A program made the position numbers and the translations under genes. From NCBI GenBank assembly GCA_964497855.1, contig CAZCFM010000024.1, positions 1 to 36,128 of the forward strand: DNA of 36,128 nt. Direction: 5' to 3'. Source of the DNA: CAYLNG01 sp964497855. GTDB taxonomy: Bacteria; Verrucomicrobiota; Kiritimatiellia; SS1-B-03-39; UBA6053. The notes beneath the pieces are model-generated. The model saw only the letters and a list, made by a program, of their open reading frames with translations. It did not search any database and was not told where the DNA came from. Below are positions 22,796 through 30,305 of the stretch, one piece after another; the stretch's first letter is position 1; the number at the start of each line of letters is the position of its first letter.

Positions 22796-22824
22796 TTTAT
22801 GAGCGAAAATGCGCATTCTGGCAA
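22796..22824 (-). promoter_or_regulatory. Candidate promoter for the SGNH-TPR unit
   Basis: On the minus strand, TTGCCA (22819-22824) and CATAAA (22796-22801) are 17 bases apart, about 33 bases before the start codon. Confidence 0.4.
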
Positions 22825-22876
22825 GCTCAGGCAACCCTTTTTAATGCAGTTTCCTTCAGGCATCCCACTTCCAGAA

Positions 22877-22903
22877 TTGACCAAAGACGACTCCGCCTGT
22901 AAA
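22877..22903 (+). promoter_or_regulatory. Candidate promoter for cysI-era
   Basis: TTGACC (22877-22882) and TGTAAA (22898-22903) are 15 bases apart, some 55 bases before cysI. The spacing is short. Confidence 0.3.
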
Positions 22904-22957
22904 AGAGCCCATCACACACCACCCACCCGTTGCGGACTTTTCTCCGCCTTTACGCTT

Positions 22958-24694
22958 ATGCCTGATAAAATTTTAGACATCACCAAACCCGTTCCCAAAG
23001 ACCATGTCGCGGTTGAGCACATCAAAGAGGCCAGCCGCTTTCTGCGGGGGAGTATCGAAGAAGGCCTTGCCGACCCCTTGACCGGCGCGATTGCCGACGC
23101 GGATACGCAGTTGACCAAGTTCCACGGCACCTACATGCAGGATGACCGGGATTTGCGCAATGAGCGCCGCCGCTCCAAGCTGGAGCCAGCCTACTCGTTC
23201 ATGATCCGCGTGCGCGTTCCCGGCGGCATCTGCTCCGCCGCCCAATATCTGGAAATGGACCGCATTGCCAACACCCTGGCCAACCACACGATCAAACTGA
23301 CGACCCGACAGGCGTTCCAGTTCCACGGCGTGGTGAAACGCAATCTCAAGCAGACCATGCGCGAGATCATCGAAGCGGACATGGACAGCATCGCCGCCTG
23401 CGGGGACGTGAACCGCAACGTGATGTGCAACCCGAATCCCTACCAAAGCAAGGTGCACGAGGCGACGTACGCGGACGCCTGCGCCATCAGCAAACATCTC
23501 ACGCCCAACACCCGGGCCTATTACGAGATTTGGATGGACGGCGAAAAGGTCAAGGATTCCCAGGAGCCCGTCGCGGACTCGGAACCCATCTACACCCACC
23601 GCTACCTCCCGCGCAAATTCAAAATCGCCATCGCCATTCCTCCGCACAACGATGTGGATGTGTACGCCAACGACATCGGCCTGATTGCCATCACCGACAA
23701 AAAAGGCAATCTGGCTGGCTACAACATCGCCGTCGGCGGTGGCATGGGCATGACCCACGGCGAAACCGCGACCTACCCGCGTCTCGCCTCCGTCATCGCC
23801 TTCGTGCCCGCGGCGCAGGTCGTCGACGCCTGCGAGAAAATTCTCACCATCCAGCGCGACTACGGCTGCCGCAGCAACCGCAAACACGCCCGCTTCAAGT
23901 ACACGCTCGACGACTACGGTCTGGAGTGGTTCAAACAGGAACTCGACACCCGTCTCGGCGTGGTGCTGGAGGCCCCGCGTCCCTTCAGTTTCGAACGCAA
24001 CGGCGACACCTACGGATGGAACAAGGGCGTCAACGGAAAATGGAGTCTGACACTCTTCGTCGAAGGCGGACGCGTCAAGGACACCAAGGGTCATCCGCTG
24101 ATGACCGCCCTCCGCGACGTCGCTCTGGCCAACGCGGATGCCGATTTCCGTCTGACCGGCAACCAGAACCTGATGATTGGCAATCTGGACGACGCCGGCA
24201 AACAGAACGTGGACGACCTGCTCCGCAAACACAAGGTGGGTGAATTCGCCGGCCTCAGCGGTCTGCGCCGCAATTCCATCGCCTGCGTGGCTCTGCCCAC
24301 CTGCGGACTGGCCATGGCCGACGCCGAACAATATCTGCCCGATCTCATCAGCAAAATCGAGGTCATCGCCGAAGAGGCGGGTCTGCGCGACGACGAAATC
24401 GTCATCCGCATGACCGGCTGTCCCAACGGCTGCGGACGCCCCTATCTCGGTGAAATCGGATTTGTGGGCAAAGCGCCCGGACGCTACAATCTTTATCTCG
24501 GTGCCGGATTCTCCGGCGAGCGTCTCAACAAACTCTACCGCGAGAACATCGACGAAGCGCAGATTCTCGCCGAGCTGAAACCCATTCTGCACCGGTACGC
24601 CACCGAGCGCAATCCGGGCGAACGTTTTGGCGATTTCACCATCCGCGCGGGCTACGTCAAAGCGACGCGCGAAGGCCGCGATTTCCATGAGTGA
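22958..24694 (+). CDS. cysI: Assimilatory sulfite reductase, hemoprotein subunit
   Basis: A 578-residue siroheme/[4Fe-4S] enzyme that reduces sulfite to sulfide in the cytoplasm. The N-terminus has LTKFHGTYMQDDRDLR, and YSFMIRVRVPGGICSAAQYLEMD, then LTTRQAFQFHGVVKRNLK. The siroheme-Fe-S ligands are in CVALPTCGLAMADAE (C-x5-C) and TGCPNGCGRPY (C-x3-C). RSNRKHARFKYTLDD and GVVLE match CysI of the NADPH type (E. coli CysI is 570 long). The flavoprotein partner CysJ is not next to it, so the electron donor is encoded elsewhere or is another protein. The ATG at 22958 (MPDKILDITKP) fits the family start. It overlaps era by eight bases. Confidence 0.93.
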   Translation: MPDKILDITKPVPKDHVAVEHIKEASRFLRGSIEEGLADPLTGAIADADTQLTKFHGTYMQDDRDLRNERRRSKLEPAYSFMIRVRVPGGICSAAQYLEMDRIANTLANHTIKLTTRQAFQFHGVVKRNLKQTMREIIEADMDSIAACGDVNRNVMCNPNPYQSKVHEATYADACAISKHLTPNTRAYYEIWMDGEKVKDSQEPVADSEPIYTHRYLPRKFKIAIAIPPHNDVDVYANDIGLIAITDKKGNLAGYNIAVGGGMGMTHGETATYPRLASVIAFVPAAQVVDACEKILTIQRDYGCRSNRKHARFKYTLDDYGLEWFKQELDTRLGVVLEAPRPFSFERNGDTYGWNKGVNGKWSLTLFVEGGRVKDTKGHPLMTALRDVALANADADFRLTGNQNLMIGNLDDAGKQNVDDLLRKHKVGEFAGLSGLRRNSIACVALPTCGLAMADAEQYLPDLISKIEVIAEEAGLRDDEIVIRMTGCPNGCGRPYLGEIGFVGKAPGRYNLYLGAGFSGERLNKLYRENIDEAQILAELKPILHRYATERNPGERFGDFTIRAGYVKATREGRDFHE

Positions 24695-25598
24695 GACCCC
24701 GGCCCTCGTGGCGGGCATGGTGACGGTGGTGGGCGCGGCCAACGCCGGCAAATCCTCGCTCATCAACCGCATGTTGGGTGAAAAAGTCTCCATTGTCAGC
24801 CCGGTCGCCCAGACCACCCGCAATCTTGTCCGCGGCATTCACACGGAAACGCGCGGACAGATTGTGTTTCTCGACACGCCCGGCGTGCACCAGGCGAGCA
24901 AAGCCCTCAACCAGCAGATGAACAAAGTCGCCCGCGCCTCCACCGAAGGCGTGGATGCGGTCATGCTGGTGATGGACCGCTCCGAAAAGCCGGCCATCGA
25001 AGTCGACGGCTGGATGCGGCGTCTGGCCCGCGAAAACAATCTGCCGCTGCTCTTTGTGCTCAACAAATGCGATCAGCCCGACCGGGCCTCCGCCGAGTTG
25101 AGGACGATGTGGACGGCCATCGCCGCCGAAAAAGAATGCGCCACCGTTCCGGAATGGCACAACGTCTCCGCCGAAAGCGGGGAGGGGACCGAGGCCCTGC
25201 TGACCCGACTTTTTGAGAAAATGCCGGCGGGTCCGCTGCTGTTCCCCGAAGACATCGTCTCGGATTTCCCGCGCAAACTGGCCATAGCAGACGTCATCCG
25301 CGAAAAATACTTCCTGCGTCTGCACCAGGAGCTGCCACATTCGCTGGCCGTGTGGATCGAGCGCCTGGACGAAACGGACAAAGGCTGGACCATCGAGGCG
25401 CATGTCTATGTGCGGCAGAACTCGCAGAAGGGGATTGTGATCGGGGAAAAGGGCCGGATGATGAAGTCCGTGCGCGGCGAGGCGGCCAGCGACATCTCCA
25501 AAATTTATGGGGTCCACGTCGATCTCCGCCTCGACATCCGGGTGGAAAAAGACTGGGACAAAAACTTCTGGATTCTTCGGAAACTCGGCTACGCCTGA
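24687..25598 (+). CDS. era: GTPase Era
   Basis: A 303-residue GTPase that binds 16S rRNA and helps 30S assembly. The G1 loop is GAANAGKSSLIN, the switch area has VSPVAQTTRNLVRGI, G3 is DTPGVHQ, and G4 is NKCD in place of the usual NKID or NKVD. The C-terminal KH domain is seen as ADVIREKYFLRLHQELPHSLAVWIE and GIVIGEKGRMMKSVRGEA, ending in LDIRVEKDWDKNFWILRKLGY. The ATG at 24687 overlaps the end of cysI; a longer in-frame start inside cysI gives a basic extension that is not family-like. Length is typical. Confidence 0.95.
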   Translation: MSETPALVAGMVTVVGAANAGKSSLINRMLGEKVSIVSPVAQTTRNLVRGIHTETRGQIVFLDTPGVHQASKALNQQMNKVARASTEGVDAVMLVMDRSEKPAIEVDGWMRRLARENNLPLLFVLNKCDQPDRASAELRTMWTAIAAEKECATVPEWHNVSAESGEGTEALLTRLFEKMPAGPLLFPEDIVSDFPRKLAIADVIREKYFLRLHQELPHSLAVWIERLDETDKGWTIEAHVYVRQNSQKGIVIGEKGRMMKSVRGEAASDISKIYGVHVDLRLDIRVEKDWDKNFWILRKLGYA

Positions 25599-25764
25599 GC
25601 GGGCGGAGACCCGAAGGGGTTGAAGGTCACGCCTGGGGAATTATGCCAACGGTTCGAGGGACGGAAGGCGATCCAAGGCGAAATGTGGCACATGCATTCC
25701 TGACAGTGGGAGGTCTTCACGCCAAGAAGTCCACCCCCACCGTTGTTGACGAGGCGCATACCGA

Positions 25765-25873
25765 GCGGGCCGAAGGTCCGCGCCGATACAAAGCCCAGTC
25801 CGTTTGCGGGCTGAAAGTCCGCGAACGGGCTGGGTCACTCGAATCCGAACCCGGACGCGGGCCGAAGGTCCGC
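25765..25873. repeat. Three GAA-loop hairpin repeats
   Basis: A 17-base hairpin of the form GCGGGCC-GAA-GGTCCGC occurs at 25765-25781, 25806-25822 (GCGGGCTGAAAGTCCGC) and 25857-25873. A fourth, in reverse orientation, is at 27758-27774. The base just outside the first copy (CGGACTGG...TATCGG on the minus strand) recurs by the fourth copy, so the repeat unit is longer than the hairpin. Confidence 0.6.
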
Positions 25874-25906
25874 GCAGATCACCCGGTGTTCTGGCTCCGC
25901 CAAAAC

Positions 25907-26003
25907 CTCTGTGCTCCCTGTGCCCTCTGTGGTTTGAAATCGTTGCCCGGGCACGTTGCCATTGCACGCGGCCCCTACCACAGAGGGCACGGAGATCACA
26001 GAG
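25907..26003. repeat. 26-base inverted repeat (CTCTGTG family)
   Basis: The left arm 25907-25932 (starting CTCTGTGCTCCCTGTGCC) and the right arm 25978-26003 are reverse complements with three mismatches in 26 positions, around a 45-base loop. The motif resembles 'cctctgtg...ctctgtggtt' repeats that I have met in environmental bacterial genomes (recollection, not checked). Confidence 0.65.
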
Positions 26004-26045
26004 CCGTTGCCCGTCAACTTTTGTGTCGTGGGTCGCGGAACTGCG

Positions 26046-26951
26046 TCAATCGGTCATACGCCAGCCCCCGATGCTGATCAGACGAAAACCGCTATCCCGC
26101 CGTTCGAATATGAAGAGGTCACCCGACGACCGTGATTCCCAAGAAGTACGCACGTTGTAGAGCGGTTTTCCTTCCATTTCCGTGGTTTCAATTTCTATGA
26201 TTTTCTCCACGTTTATTCCGGGAAATCCCTCTTTTCCAGCAGGTGGATGGCGCTCAATCAACTCCTCCGCCACTTTGAAATTTTCAGCTTCAATGGACAA
26301 AAGCAGGTTGTGATACATGTCGTGGGAACCTAAACGGTCGGGCGCTCCCAAAAAAATCTCCGCACCCTTGAGCGCATAACGGACAACAAGCTTCTTCTCG
26401 ACTTTTCTGTCCGTGAACCAGGGCCCGGACACGGCATCGTTTTCCTGGGGTCCCCACAGGACATTCCCTTCCTTGTCTTTCGGGGGCCTGTTTGGCGGCA
26501 GGTCTTTGTGTTGAATGACTCCACAAGCCGACTCGTAATAAGCGCCCTCAATCTGAACCCGCTCGAAATGCACCAACGCCCCTGATCGGAAAAAGGCAAT
26601 GGAGCGAATCGGGCGTTGAAAGACCTCGCCGGCGAATCGGGCGAGTTCAGCTTTTTGCACAGGGGTTTCGCCTGCCGGTCCCAAACTCCCGGTAAATTCA
26701 ATCGCGGAGGCCTCCGTGATCTGTCCGGCATCCACGTTGTCTTTGCGAGCATGCGCTTCGAACGCGATTGACTCCACAAAGGAGGCGCTCCCCTCAATCA
26801 CTTCCCCGTTCGAATTCTGAATCTTGAAGCGGCCTCCGGAAAGTTCCAACACGTAACACTCGACGACCTTCCCGTTTTTGAGGGTCATTTTGTCGTAGCC
26901 ATGCGCGGATGCCGCGAGAAGGAAAATGAGAAGTGTTTGCAGGTATTTCAT
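26046..26951 (-). CDS. Secreted protein of unknown function
   Basis: I do not recognise a family. The 301-residue product has a clear signal peptide (MKYLQTLLIFLLAASAHG). The mature part starts YDKMTLKNGKVVECYVLELSGGRFKI, a small beta segment of the type often found in secreted proteins of PVC bacteria that read 'l.nG.....v.....g.v.i....G'. The remainder mixes strands and helices, with WFTDRKVEKKLVVRYALKGAEIFLGAPDRLG in the middle and the C-terminal FIFERRDSGFRLISIGGWRM. It has only two cysteines. It stands alone between two repeat-rich stretches. The ORF has normal composition and an own start, so I think it is real. Confidence 0.7.
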   Translation of the reverse strand: MKYLQTLLIFLLAASAHGYDKMTLKNGKVVECYVLELSGGRFKIQNSNGEVIEGSASFVESIAFEAHARKDNVDAGQITEASAIEFTGSLGPAGETPVQKAELARFAGEVFQRPIRSIAFFRSGALVHFERVQIEGAYYESACGVIQHKDLPPNRPPKDKEGNVLWGPQENDAVSGPWFTDRKVEKKLVVRYALKGAEIFLGAPDRLGSHDMYHNLLLSIEAENFKVAEELIERHPPAGKEGFPGINVEKIIEIETTEMEGKPLYNVRTSWESRSSGDLFIFERRDSGFRLISIGGWRMTD

Positions 26952-27047
26952 TGTTGTTCAGCGGATGAGCGCGTTCAATCTCCCAATCGGCGAAGGTACC
27001 CCGCGCCGGTCAGGGGGAAAGGGGTCACCCGCGATAGTGTGTGTTTG

Positions 27048-27206
27048 TCATTTCCCAATCAGAGCCTCCAGAAGCTTCTTGCGGATACGGGTGACGGTAC
27101 GGCTGTTGTCCCGGGCGAAACGGTTGATCGTCAGGGATGCCGTAGATCCATGTCCCATTTGCGTGCGGTCCGCAATCCTTTTCCCCTTACCGAGGCGTTT
27201 TTTTGC
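27048..27206 (-). pseudogene. Remnant of a RAYT-like C-terminal helix-turn-helix
   Basis: A 52-codon open stretch between two stops on the minus strand reads ...RLGKGKRIADRTQMGHGS, then TASLTINRFARDNSRTV and a basic helix ending LLEALIGK. 'iA.r..MGh.s..s......' is the pattern I associate with the DNA-binding tail of RAYT transposases. There is no start codon with a binding site and no upstream part, so if the call is right it is a fossil. It belongs to a different subtype from the one at 3-239. Confidence 0.4.
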
Positions 27207-27230
27207 TCAACCGCGCCCGCGTTTCCCCGA

Positions 27231-27438
27231 GTCTCTTCCAAGGGGCGAAACCCTTCACATTTCGGAGGATGACCTCAAACCCTCAATCCCGGACGTCCCC
27301 CAAAACCCCTTGAAGTTTTGCGCCCCCACGCCTGAAGGCGAGGGCCGCTTTTTCCATCGGGGCTCCCTCTCCAATCCATACCCAAAACGGCTGTGGAATC
27401 TTTGCCGAGGTGCCAAAGTATTTTCCATCGGACTTCTT
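27231..27438. repeat. 208-base direct repeat, copy A
   Basis: This copy aligns without any gap to 27816-28023 (constant offset 585) with a small number of substitutions. It begins GTCTCTTCC and ends CGGACTTCTT. It contains CGAAACCCTTCACATTTCGG, a small stem, and TTGAAGTTTTGCGCCCCCAC. No ORF is conserved through both copies. Confidence 0.85.
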
Positions 27439-27514
27439 GCTGGAGGCGGGGCGTCCCGCCCCGGTCTTTTTCTGCGAGGGGAACGAACCCGCCGCAAGAT
27501 GCGGCGCCTCCAGC
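27439..27514. repeat. Nested hairpins beside copy A
   Basis: GCTGGAGGC (27439-27447) pairs with GCCTCCAGC (27506-27514). Inside are GGGGC/GCCCC (27448-27462) and a perfect GCCGCA-AGA-TGCGGC stem (27491-27505). CTTCTTGCTGGAGG occurs again just downstream as a direct repeat. Confidence 0.6.
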
Positions 27515-27556
27515 AGTCTTCTTGCTGGAGGACGACCTGCGCCGGATGTCGCCCGA

Positions 27557-27670
27557 GTCCCGGATTTATCCGGAAGTCAGCAAGCACGCTTCAGCGTGCG
27601 GATGCGGGGCAGGAGGCGCGGAATTCGGACCGTGAACGGTCCTGGACTGACTTCCGGATAAATCCGGGAC
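27557..27670. repeat. 114-base element: perfect 24-base inverted repeat with inner hairpins
   Basis: The arms 27557-27580 and 27647-27670 are exact reverse complements. Each arm contains its own small palindrome CCGGATTTATCCGG. The 66-base interior holds two perfect 7-bp stems, GCACGCT-TC-AGCGTGC (27584-27599) and GGACCGT-GA-ACGGTCC (27627-27642). The whole could fold as a three-way or four-way structure and looks like a MITE-like or REP-doublet element. Confidence 0.8.
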
Positions 27671-27709
27671 TATGACATCTTCGTGCGCCTGATATGGCAA
27701 CCCTGGTGC

Positions 27710-27774
27710 GCGAATCCCGCGCCTGCGGGATCCTCGCACAGACGGACTGGTATCGGCTCGGACCTTCGGCCCGA
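27710..27774. repeat. Two more hairpins between the direct repeat copies
   Basis: A stem GCGA-ATCCCGC / GCGGGAT-CC-TCGC with loop GCCT lies at 27710-27737. At 27758-27774, TCGGACC-TTC-GGCCCGA is the reverse-oriented fourth member of the GAA-loop family seen near 25800. Confidence 0.6.
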
Positions 27775-27815
27775 ACCCTTGCGTCATCGCGTTTGGACGT
27801 ATGTAGAAGGCTCAG

Positions 27816-28023
27816 GTCTCTTCCGAGGGGCGAAACCCTTCACATTTCGGAGGATGACCTCAATCCCTCAATCCCGGACGTCCCCCAAAACCCCTTGAAG
27901 TTTTGCGCCCCCACGCCTGAAGGCGAGGACCGCTTTTTCCATCGGGGAGCCCCCCCCAATACATACCCAAAACGGCTGTGGAATCTTTACCGAAATGCCA
28001 AAGTATTTTCCAGCGGACTTCTT
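27816..28023. repeat. 208-base direct repeat, copy B
   Basis: This is the second copy, with the same length as copy A and no indels. It ends 64 bases before the start of the HEAT-protein gene at 28088, so it could contribute to that gene's upstream region. Confidence 0.85.
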
Positions 28024-28087
28024 TAAACTAAACTCTGGCGATCAGGATTGGCTGGACAGTCCTGCGGAAATCCACTAGGTCTTTGTC

Positions 28088-28801
28088 ATGAACTCCCATC
28101 TGCAAGCTGTCGTTTTCCCCCTGTTGCGTTTGATTGTCGTGCTTGGCCTGTGTGCCGGGGCGTTGTCCCTGCGCGCGGAGCCGTCAGATGCGCCGGCGGA
28201 GTGGGTTCAACAACTGGGGGATGATTCATTCCGGGTTCGTGAAAACGCCGAAAAACAATTGGTGGCGGAGGGGCCCTCGGTTCGGCCCTTGCTCGAAGCT
28301 CTGAAAGACTCACCCGACCCCGAAATCCGGATGCGGGTGTTGCGGATTCTGGAGAATATGGGGTCGGATATTCGGCAGTTGTTTGTGGATAAGAAAGAAT
28401 TCAGCGGACAGGCGTCGGAAGGTCAGAAGGTGTGGCCCTGTACGTTGAAAATCCAGTCCTTCGACGAGGAAACAGGTGTGTTCAAGGGCAGTGTGGAGTG
28501 GACGACGCTGAACGCGCTGCATGAAATTGAAGGGACTCTGACGAAAGACGCTCTCGAATTCCGGGAAACCAAATACATTCGGCGCGGCAACGCGATGCTG
28601 GGTGTGGTCTATACCTTCGCGCGGAAGGGTGCCGACTCCAAAAAACTGATCGGCGAATGGAAAAGTGCGGATGCGTCGCGCAATGGAACGGCTGAAATTG
28701 TCCTTCAGCCCAAAGCGGAAGAGGTTCCGGTGGAGATGCCGATCAACCAAAGACGCGTCCGGATGCGAATGCCCATCGGACCCCAGATCCTCGTCGAGTG
28801 A
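28088..28801 (+). CDS. Secreted HEAT-repeat protein, unknown function
   Basis: A 237-residue product with a signal peptide (about residues 1-30, ending LSLRA before EPSD). Residues 36-92 form HEAT/Armadillo-type helices: WVQQLGDDSFRVRENAEKQL, then GPSVRPLLEALKDSPDPEIRMRVLRILENM. 'LgddsfrvRe.A...L...G....plL......pd.Evr.Ra..iL' is a common repeat in secreted PVC proteins. The second half (about 110-210) has strands such as FKGSVEWTTLNALHEIEGTLT and LGVVYTFARKGADSKKLIGEWKSAD, a small beta domain that I cannot name. It stands alone between the repeat island and a convergent lectin-like gene. Confidence 0.75.
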   Translation: MNSHLQAVVFPLLRLIVVLGLCAGALSLRAEPSDAPAEWVQQLGDDSFRVRENAEKQLVAEGPSVRPLLEALKDSPDPEIRMRVLRILENMGSDIRQLFVDKKEFSGQASEGQKVWPCTLKIQSFDEETGVFKGSVEWTTLNALHEIEGTLTKDALEFRETKYIRRGNAMLGVVYTFARKGADSKKLIGEWKSADASRNGTAEIVLQPKAEEVPVEMPINQRRVRMRMPIGPQILVE

Positions 28802-28819
28802 AGTCCGCAGGGATAAGGA

Positions 28820-29737
28820 TCAGGGACTCCACTCAACGATAAACGGCTGTTTCGCATTCCCGCCCACATCGCTCCAGCCCCGGCGGCGGTGCATGAGCAC
28901 AAACAACTCGGCCTCATTGTTCGGTTCGTTGGGCGCCCAGCGGGTATAGGTGAGTGGTTTGCCGTTTTCCCATATCCATCCCGTTGGCGTTTTGCCGCGT
29001 TTGAGTCCGATGTAGGCCGTGCGCGGTTCCCCTTTCATCATCATTTCCTGAACAAAATCAAAAACCTCCTCGCTGTCAATCGAGGCCAGTTTTCCGCCCA
29101 ATTCTTCGGCCTGGGACTGGGCGTCTGCCAGGGTGAGAGGTTCGTCTATGATTTTGAAAAAGCGATTTCCCAGTTTTTGGGCGTCGTCCGGCGGAAGCTT
29201 TTTCCCGGAAACGCGTTGAGTACCGGGAGTTAAAAAGAGAGCCGCCTCCGCCACAGCGGGAAGTGCGGTGATGCCGCTGCGCTCCTCGCGGACAGCCAGC
29301 GCCTCGTCGATTTTTCCTTGGGTGACCAGATCTTTTTGCAGCACGTCGAGGGCCTGGTCGTATTGACGGGCGAGCGCGATGATTTTCTCCGCGCGGGTTT
29401 TGGCGGCCGCGTTCCATTCCCGATGCAGAATTTCCTGCATGCTGCGGACTTCTGCCATTGGAGAAGGGGTTCCGGGCGGGTTTTTATCGCTGGCAAAGCG
29501 TGTTTGTTCCTCGCGCACCGCGCTGATCAGGTCCAGATTGCCATCCGCCCTGGCTCGTTCCGCGAGCCCAAGCAGTGTGTCGCTGTAGAGGCGTCCAATG
29601 CGCACCGTTTGGAGTTGTTCTTCGACGCGGCATTCTTCGATTTTGTCTTCAAATTTTTTGCGCATCTCGGTCCTGTCCTGCGCCGGTAGAACCTGAAGCG
29701 GGAGCAGAAGTGCGAACAGAAGGGGGAGGAGTTTCAT
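28820..29737 (-). CDS. Secreted C-type lectin-like protein with helical N-terminal module
   Basis: A 305-residue product: signal peptide (1-19, VLPAQ), helical region about 22-155 and a C-type lectin-like domain about 193-305. The helical part has IIALARQYDQALDVLQKDLV and QGKIDEALAVREER, a 'Y...L..L...L...G.idaAlavr.E' pattern frequent in PVC secreted proteins. The lectin part starts FFKIIDEPLTLADAQSQAEELGG, then AYIGLKRG, WIWENGKPLTYTRWAPNEPNN (an EPN-type sugar-binding motif) and GWSDV. The two disulfides usual for this fold are missing: the domain has no cysteine. It begins after the stop of a small gene six bases upstream. Confidence 0.82.
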   Translation of the reverse strand: MKLLPLLFALLLPLQVLPAQDRTEMRKKFEDKIEECRVEEQLQTVRIGRLYSDTLLGLAERARADGNLDLISAVREEQTRFASDKNPPGTPSPMAEVRSMQEILHREWNAAAKTRAEKIIALARQYDQALDVLQKDLVTQGKIDEALAVREERSGITALPAVAEAALFLTPGTQRVSGKKLPPDDAQKLGNRFFKIIDEPLTLADAQSQAEELGGKLASIDSEEVFDFVQEMMMKGEPRTAYIGLKRGKTPTGWIWENGKPLTYTRWAPNEPNNEAELFVLMHRRRGWSDVGGNAKQPFIVEWSP

Positions 29738-29743
29738 AGGCGA

Positions 29744-30175
29744 TCAGTCCCGTGCTTGAAAACGGGCTTCCTGATACAGGGTTTGAAAGGCGCTTTGATC
29801 CAGCCAGGGACGGAAGGCGGAAAGTTGAAAGGTTTGTTCGGCCAGGCGGGCGTCTCCGAGCACGAGTTCGTCCATCCAGTCTTTGAGCGCGTCGGCGTCG
29901 GCTTGTTCGAGCAGGGATTGGGTCATCTGAAGGCAAAGTCCGGAATTCCAGGGTTCGAGCAGCAGTCCGGCCCGGCAGGCGCGCATGGCGTCCGCATGGC
30001 GTTGGGCACTGTGATGGGACTGGGCCTGTTGCAGCCATGCCGCTGCCGTATGGGGTGCGGCATGGGCCGCCGGGGGAACAGATCGGGCCGCATTCAGGCG
30101 CAAGGCCATACAGGCGATTAGAGAGATGCCGAGAATGGCCAAAGAACTAAAAGAAAGTCTAGTGCGAGAGGACAT
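29744..30175 (-). CDS. Small anchored or lipoprotein-like protein, unknown function
   Basis: A 143-residue product if the ATG at 30175 is used. It has a hydrophobic segment near residues 10-28 (LSFSSLAILGISLIACMALRL), which could be a membrane anchor or, because LIAC fits a lipobox, a lipoprotein signal. The rest is helical, with TAAAWLQQAQSHHSAQRHADAMRACRAGLLLEPWNSGL resembling a single TPR-like hairpin, then LLEQADADALKDWMDELVL. I do not recognise a family. It lies six bases before the lectin-like gene and divergent from purH, so it and the lectin-like protein probably form one secreted unit. Confidence 0.6.
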   Translation of the reverse strand: MSSRTRLSFSSLAILGISLIACMALRLNAARSVPPAAHAAPHTAAAWLQQAQSHHSAQRHADAMRACRAGLLLEPWNSGLCLQMTQSLLEQADADALKDWMDELVLGDARLAEQTFQLSAFRPWLDQSAFQTLYQEARFQARD

Positions 30176-30305
30176 GTGAGAGACAGTGAACGAAAATGTG
30201 CAAAAGGTCAATCCCGCGCTGGCGCATCTTTTGGCTTTCCCCCTCCGCTGGAGCTGCTATGGGACGGGCCTCTTTTTCGTTTCCGACTCATTTACAAGGA
30301 ATGGC

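Larger units (their letters stand above)
25599..26045. other. 447-base gene-free interval rich in short hairpins
   Basis: No convincing gene is seen here. It contains three GAA-loop hairpins (25765-25873) and a 26-base inverted repeat (25907-26003). Reading frames that cross it have repetitive Arg-rich translations and no family resemblance. Confidence 0.7.
26952..28087. other. 1136-base repeat island without intact genes
   Basis: Apart from a decayed RAYT-like tail, no gene is supported. The interval contains two copies of a 208-base direct repeat, a perfect 24-base inverted repeat with two inner hairpins, and several further stems. Reading frames across it are broken, Arg/Pro/Ser-rich and often repeat the same peptides because of the direct repeat. 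Confidence 0.75.

Noticed and set aside
22799..22957. A 53-residue N-terminal extension of CysI
   Set aside because: It overlaps the promoter region of both divergent units and has no similarity to CysI, whose homologous part begins at MPDKILDITKP.
22973..24838. A 621-codon open frame opposite cysI and era
   Set aside because: It is an antisense shadow of two clear genes and has no family resemblance.
25641..25967. A 108-codon minus-strand ORF in the era downstream interval
   Set aside because: It consists of GAA-loop hairpins and the CTCTGTG repeat translated; no start signal and no recognisable domain.
26926..27675. A 249-codon plus-strand ORF through the repeat island
   Set aside because: It runs through hairpins and the 208-base repeat, has Arg/Pro/Ser-rich low-complexity translation and no ribosome-binding site; part of it is repeated as another frame near copy B.
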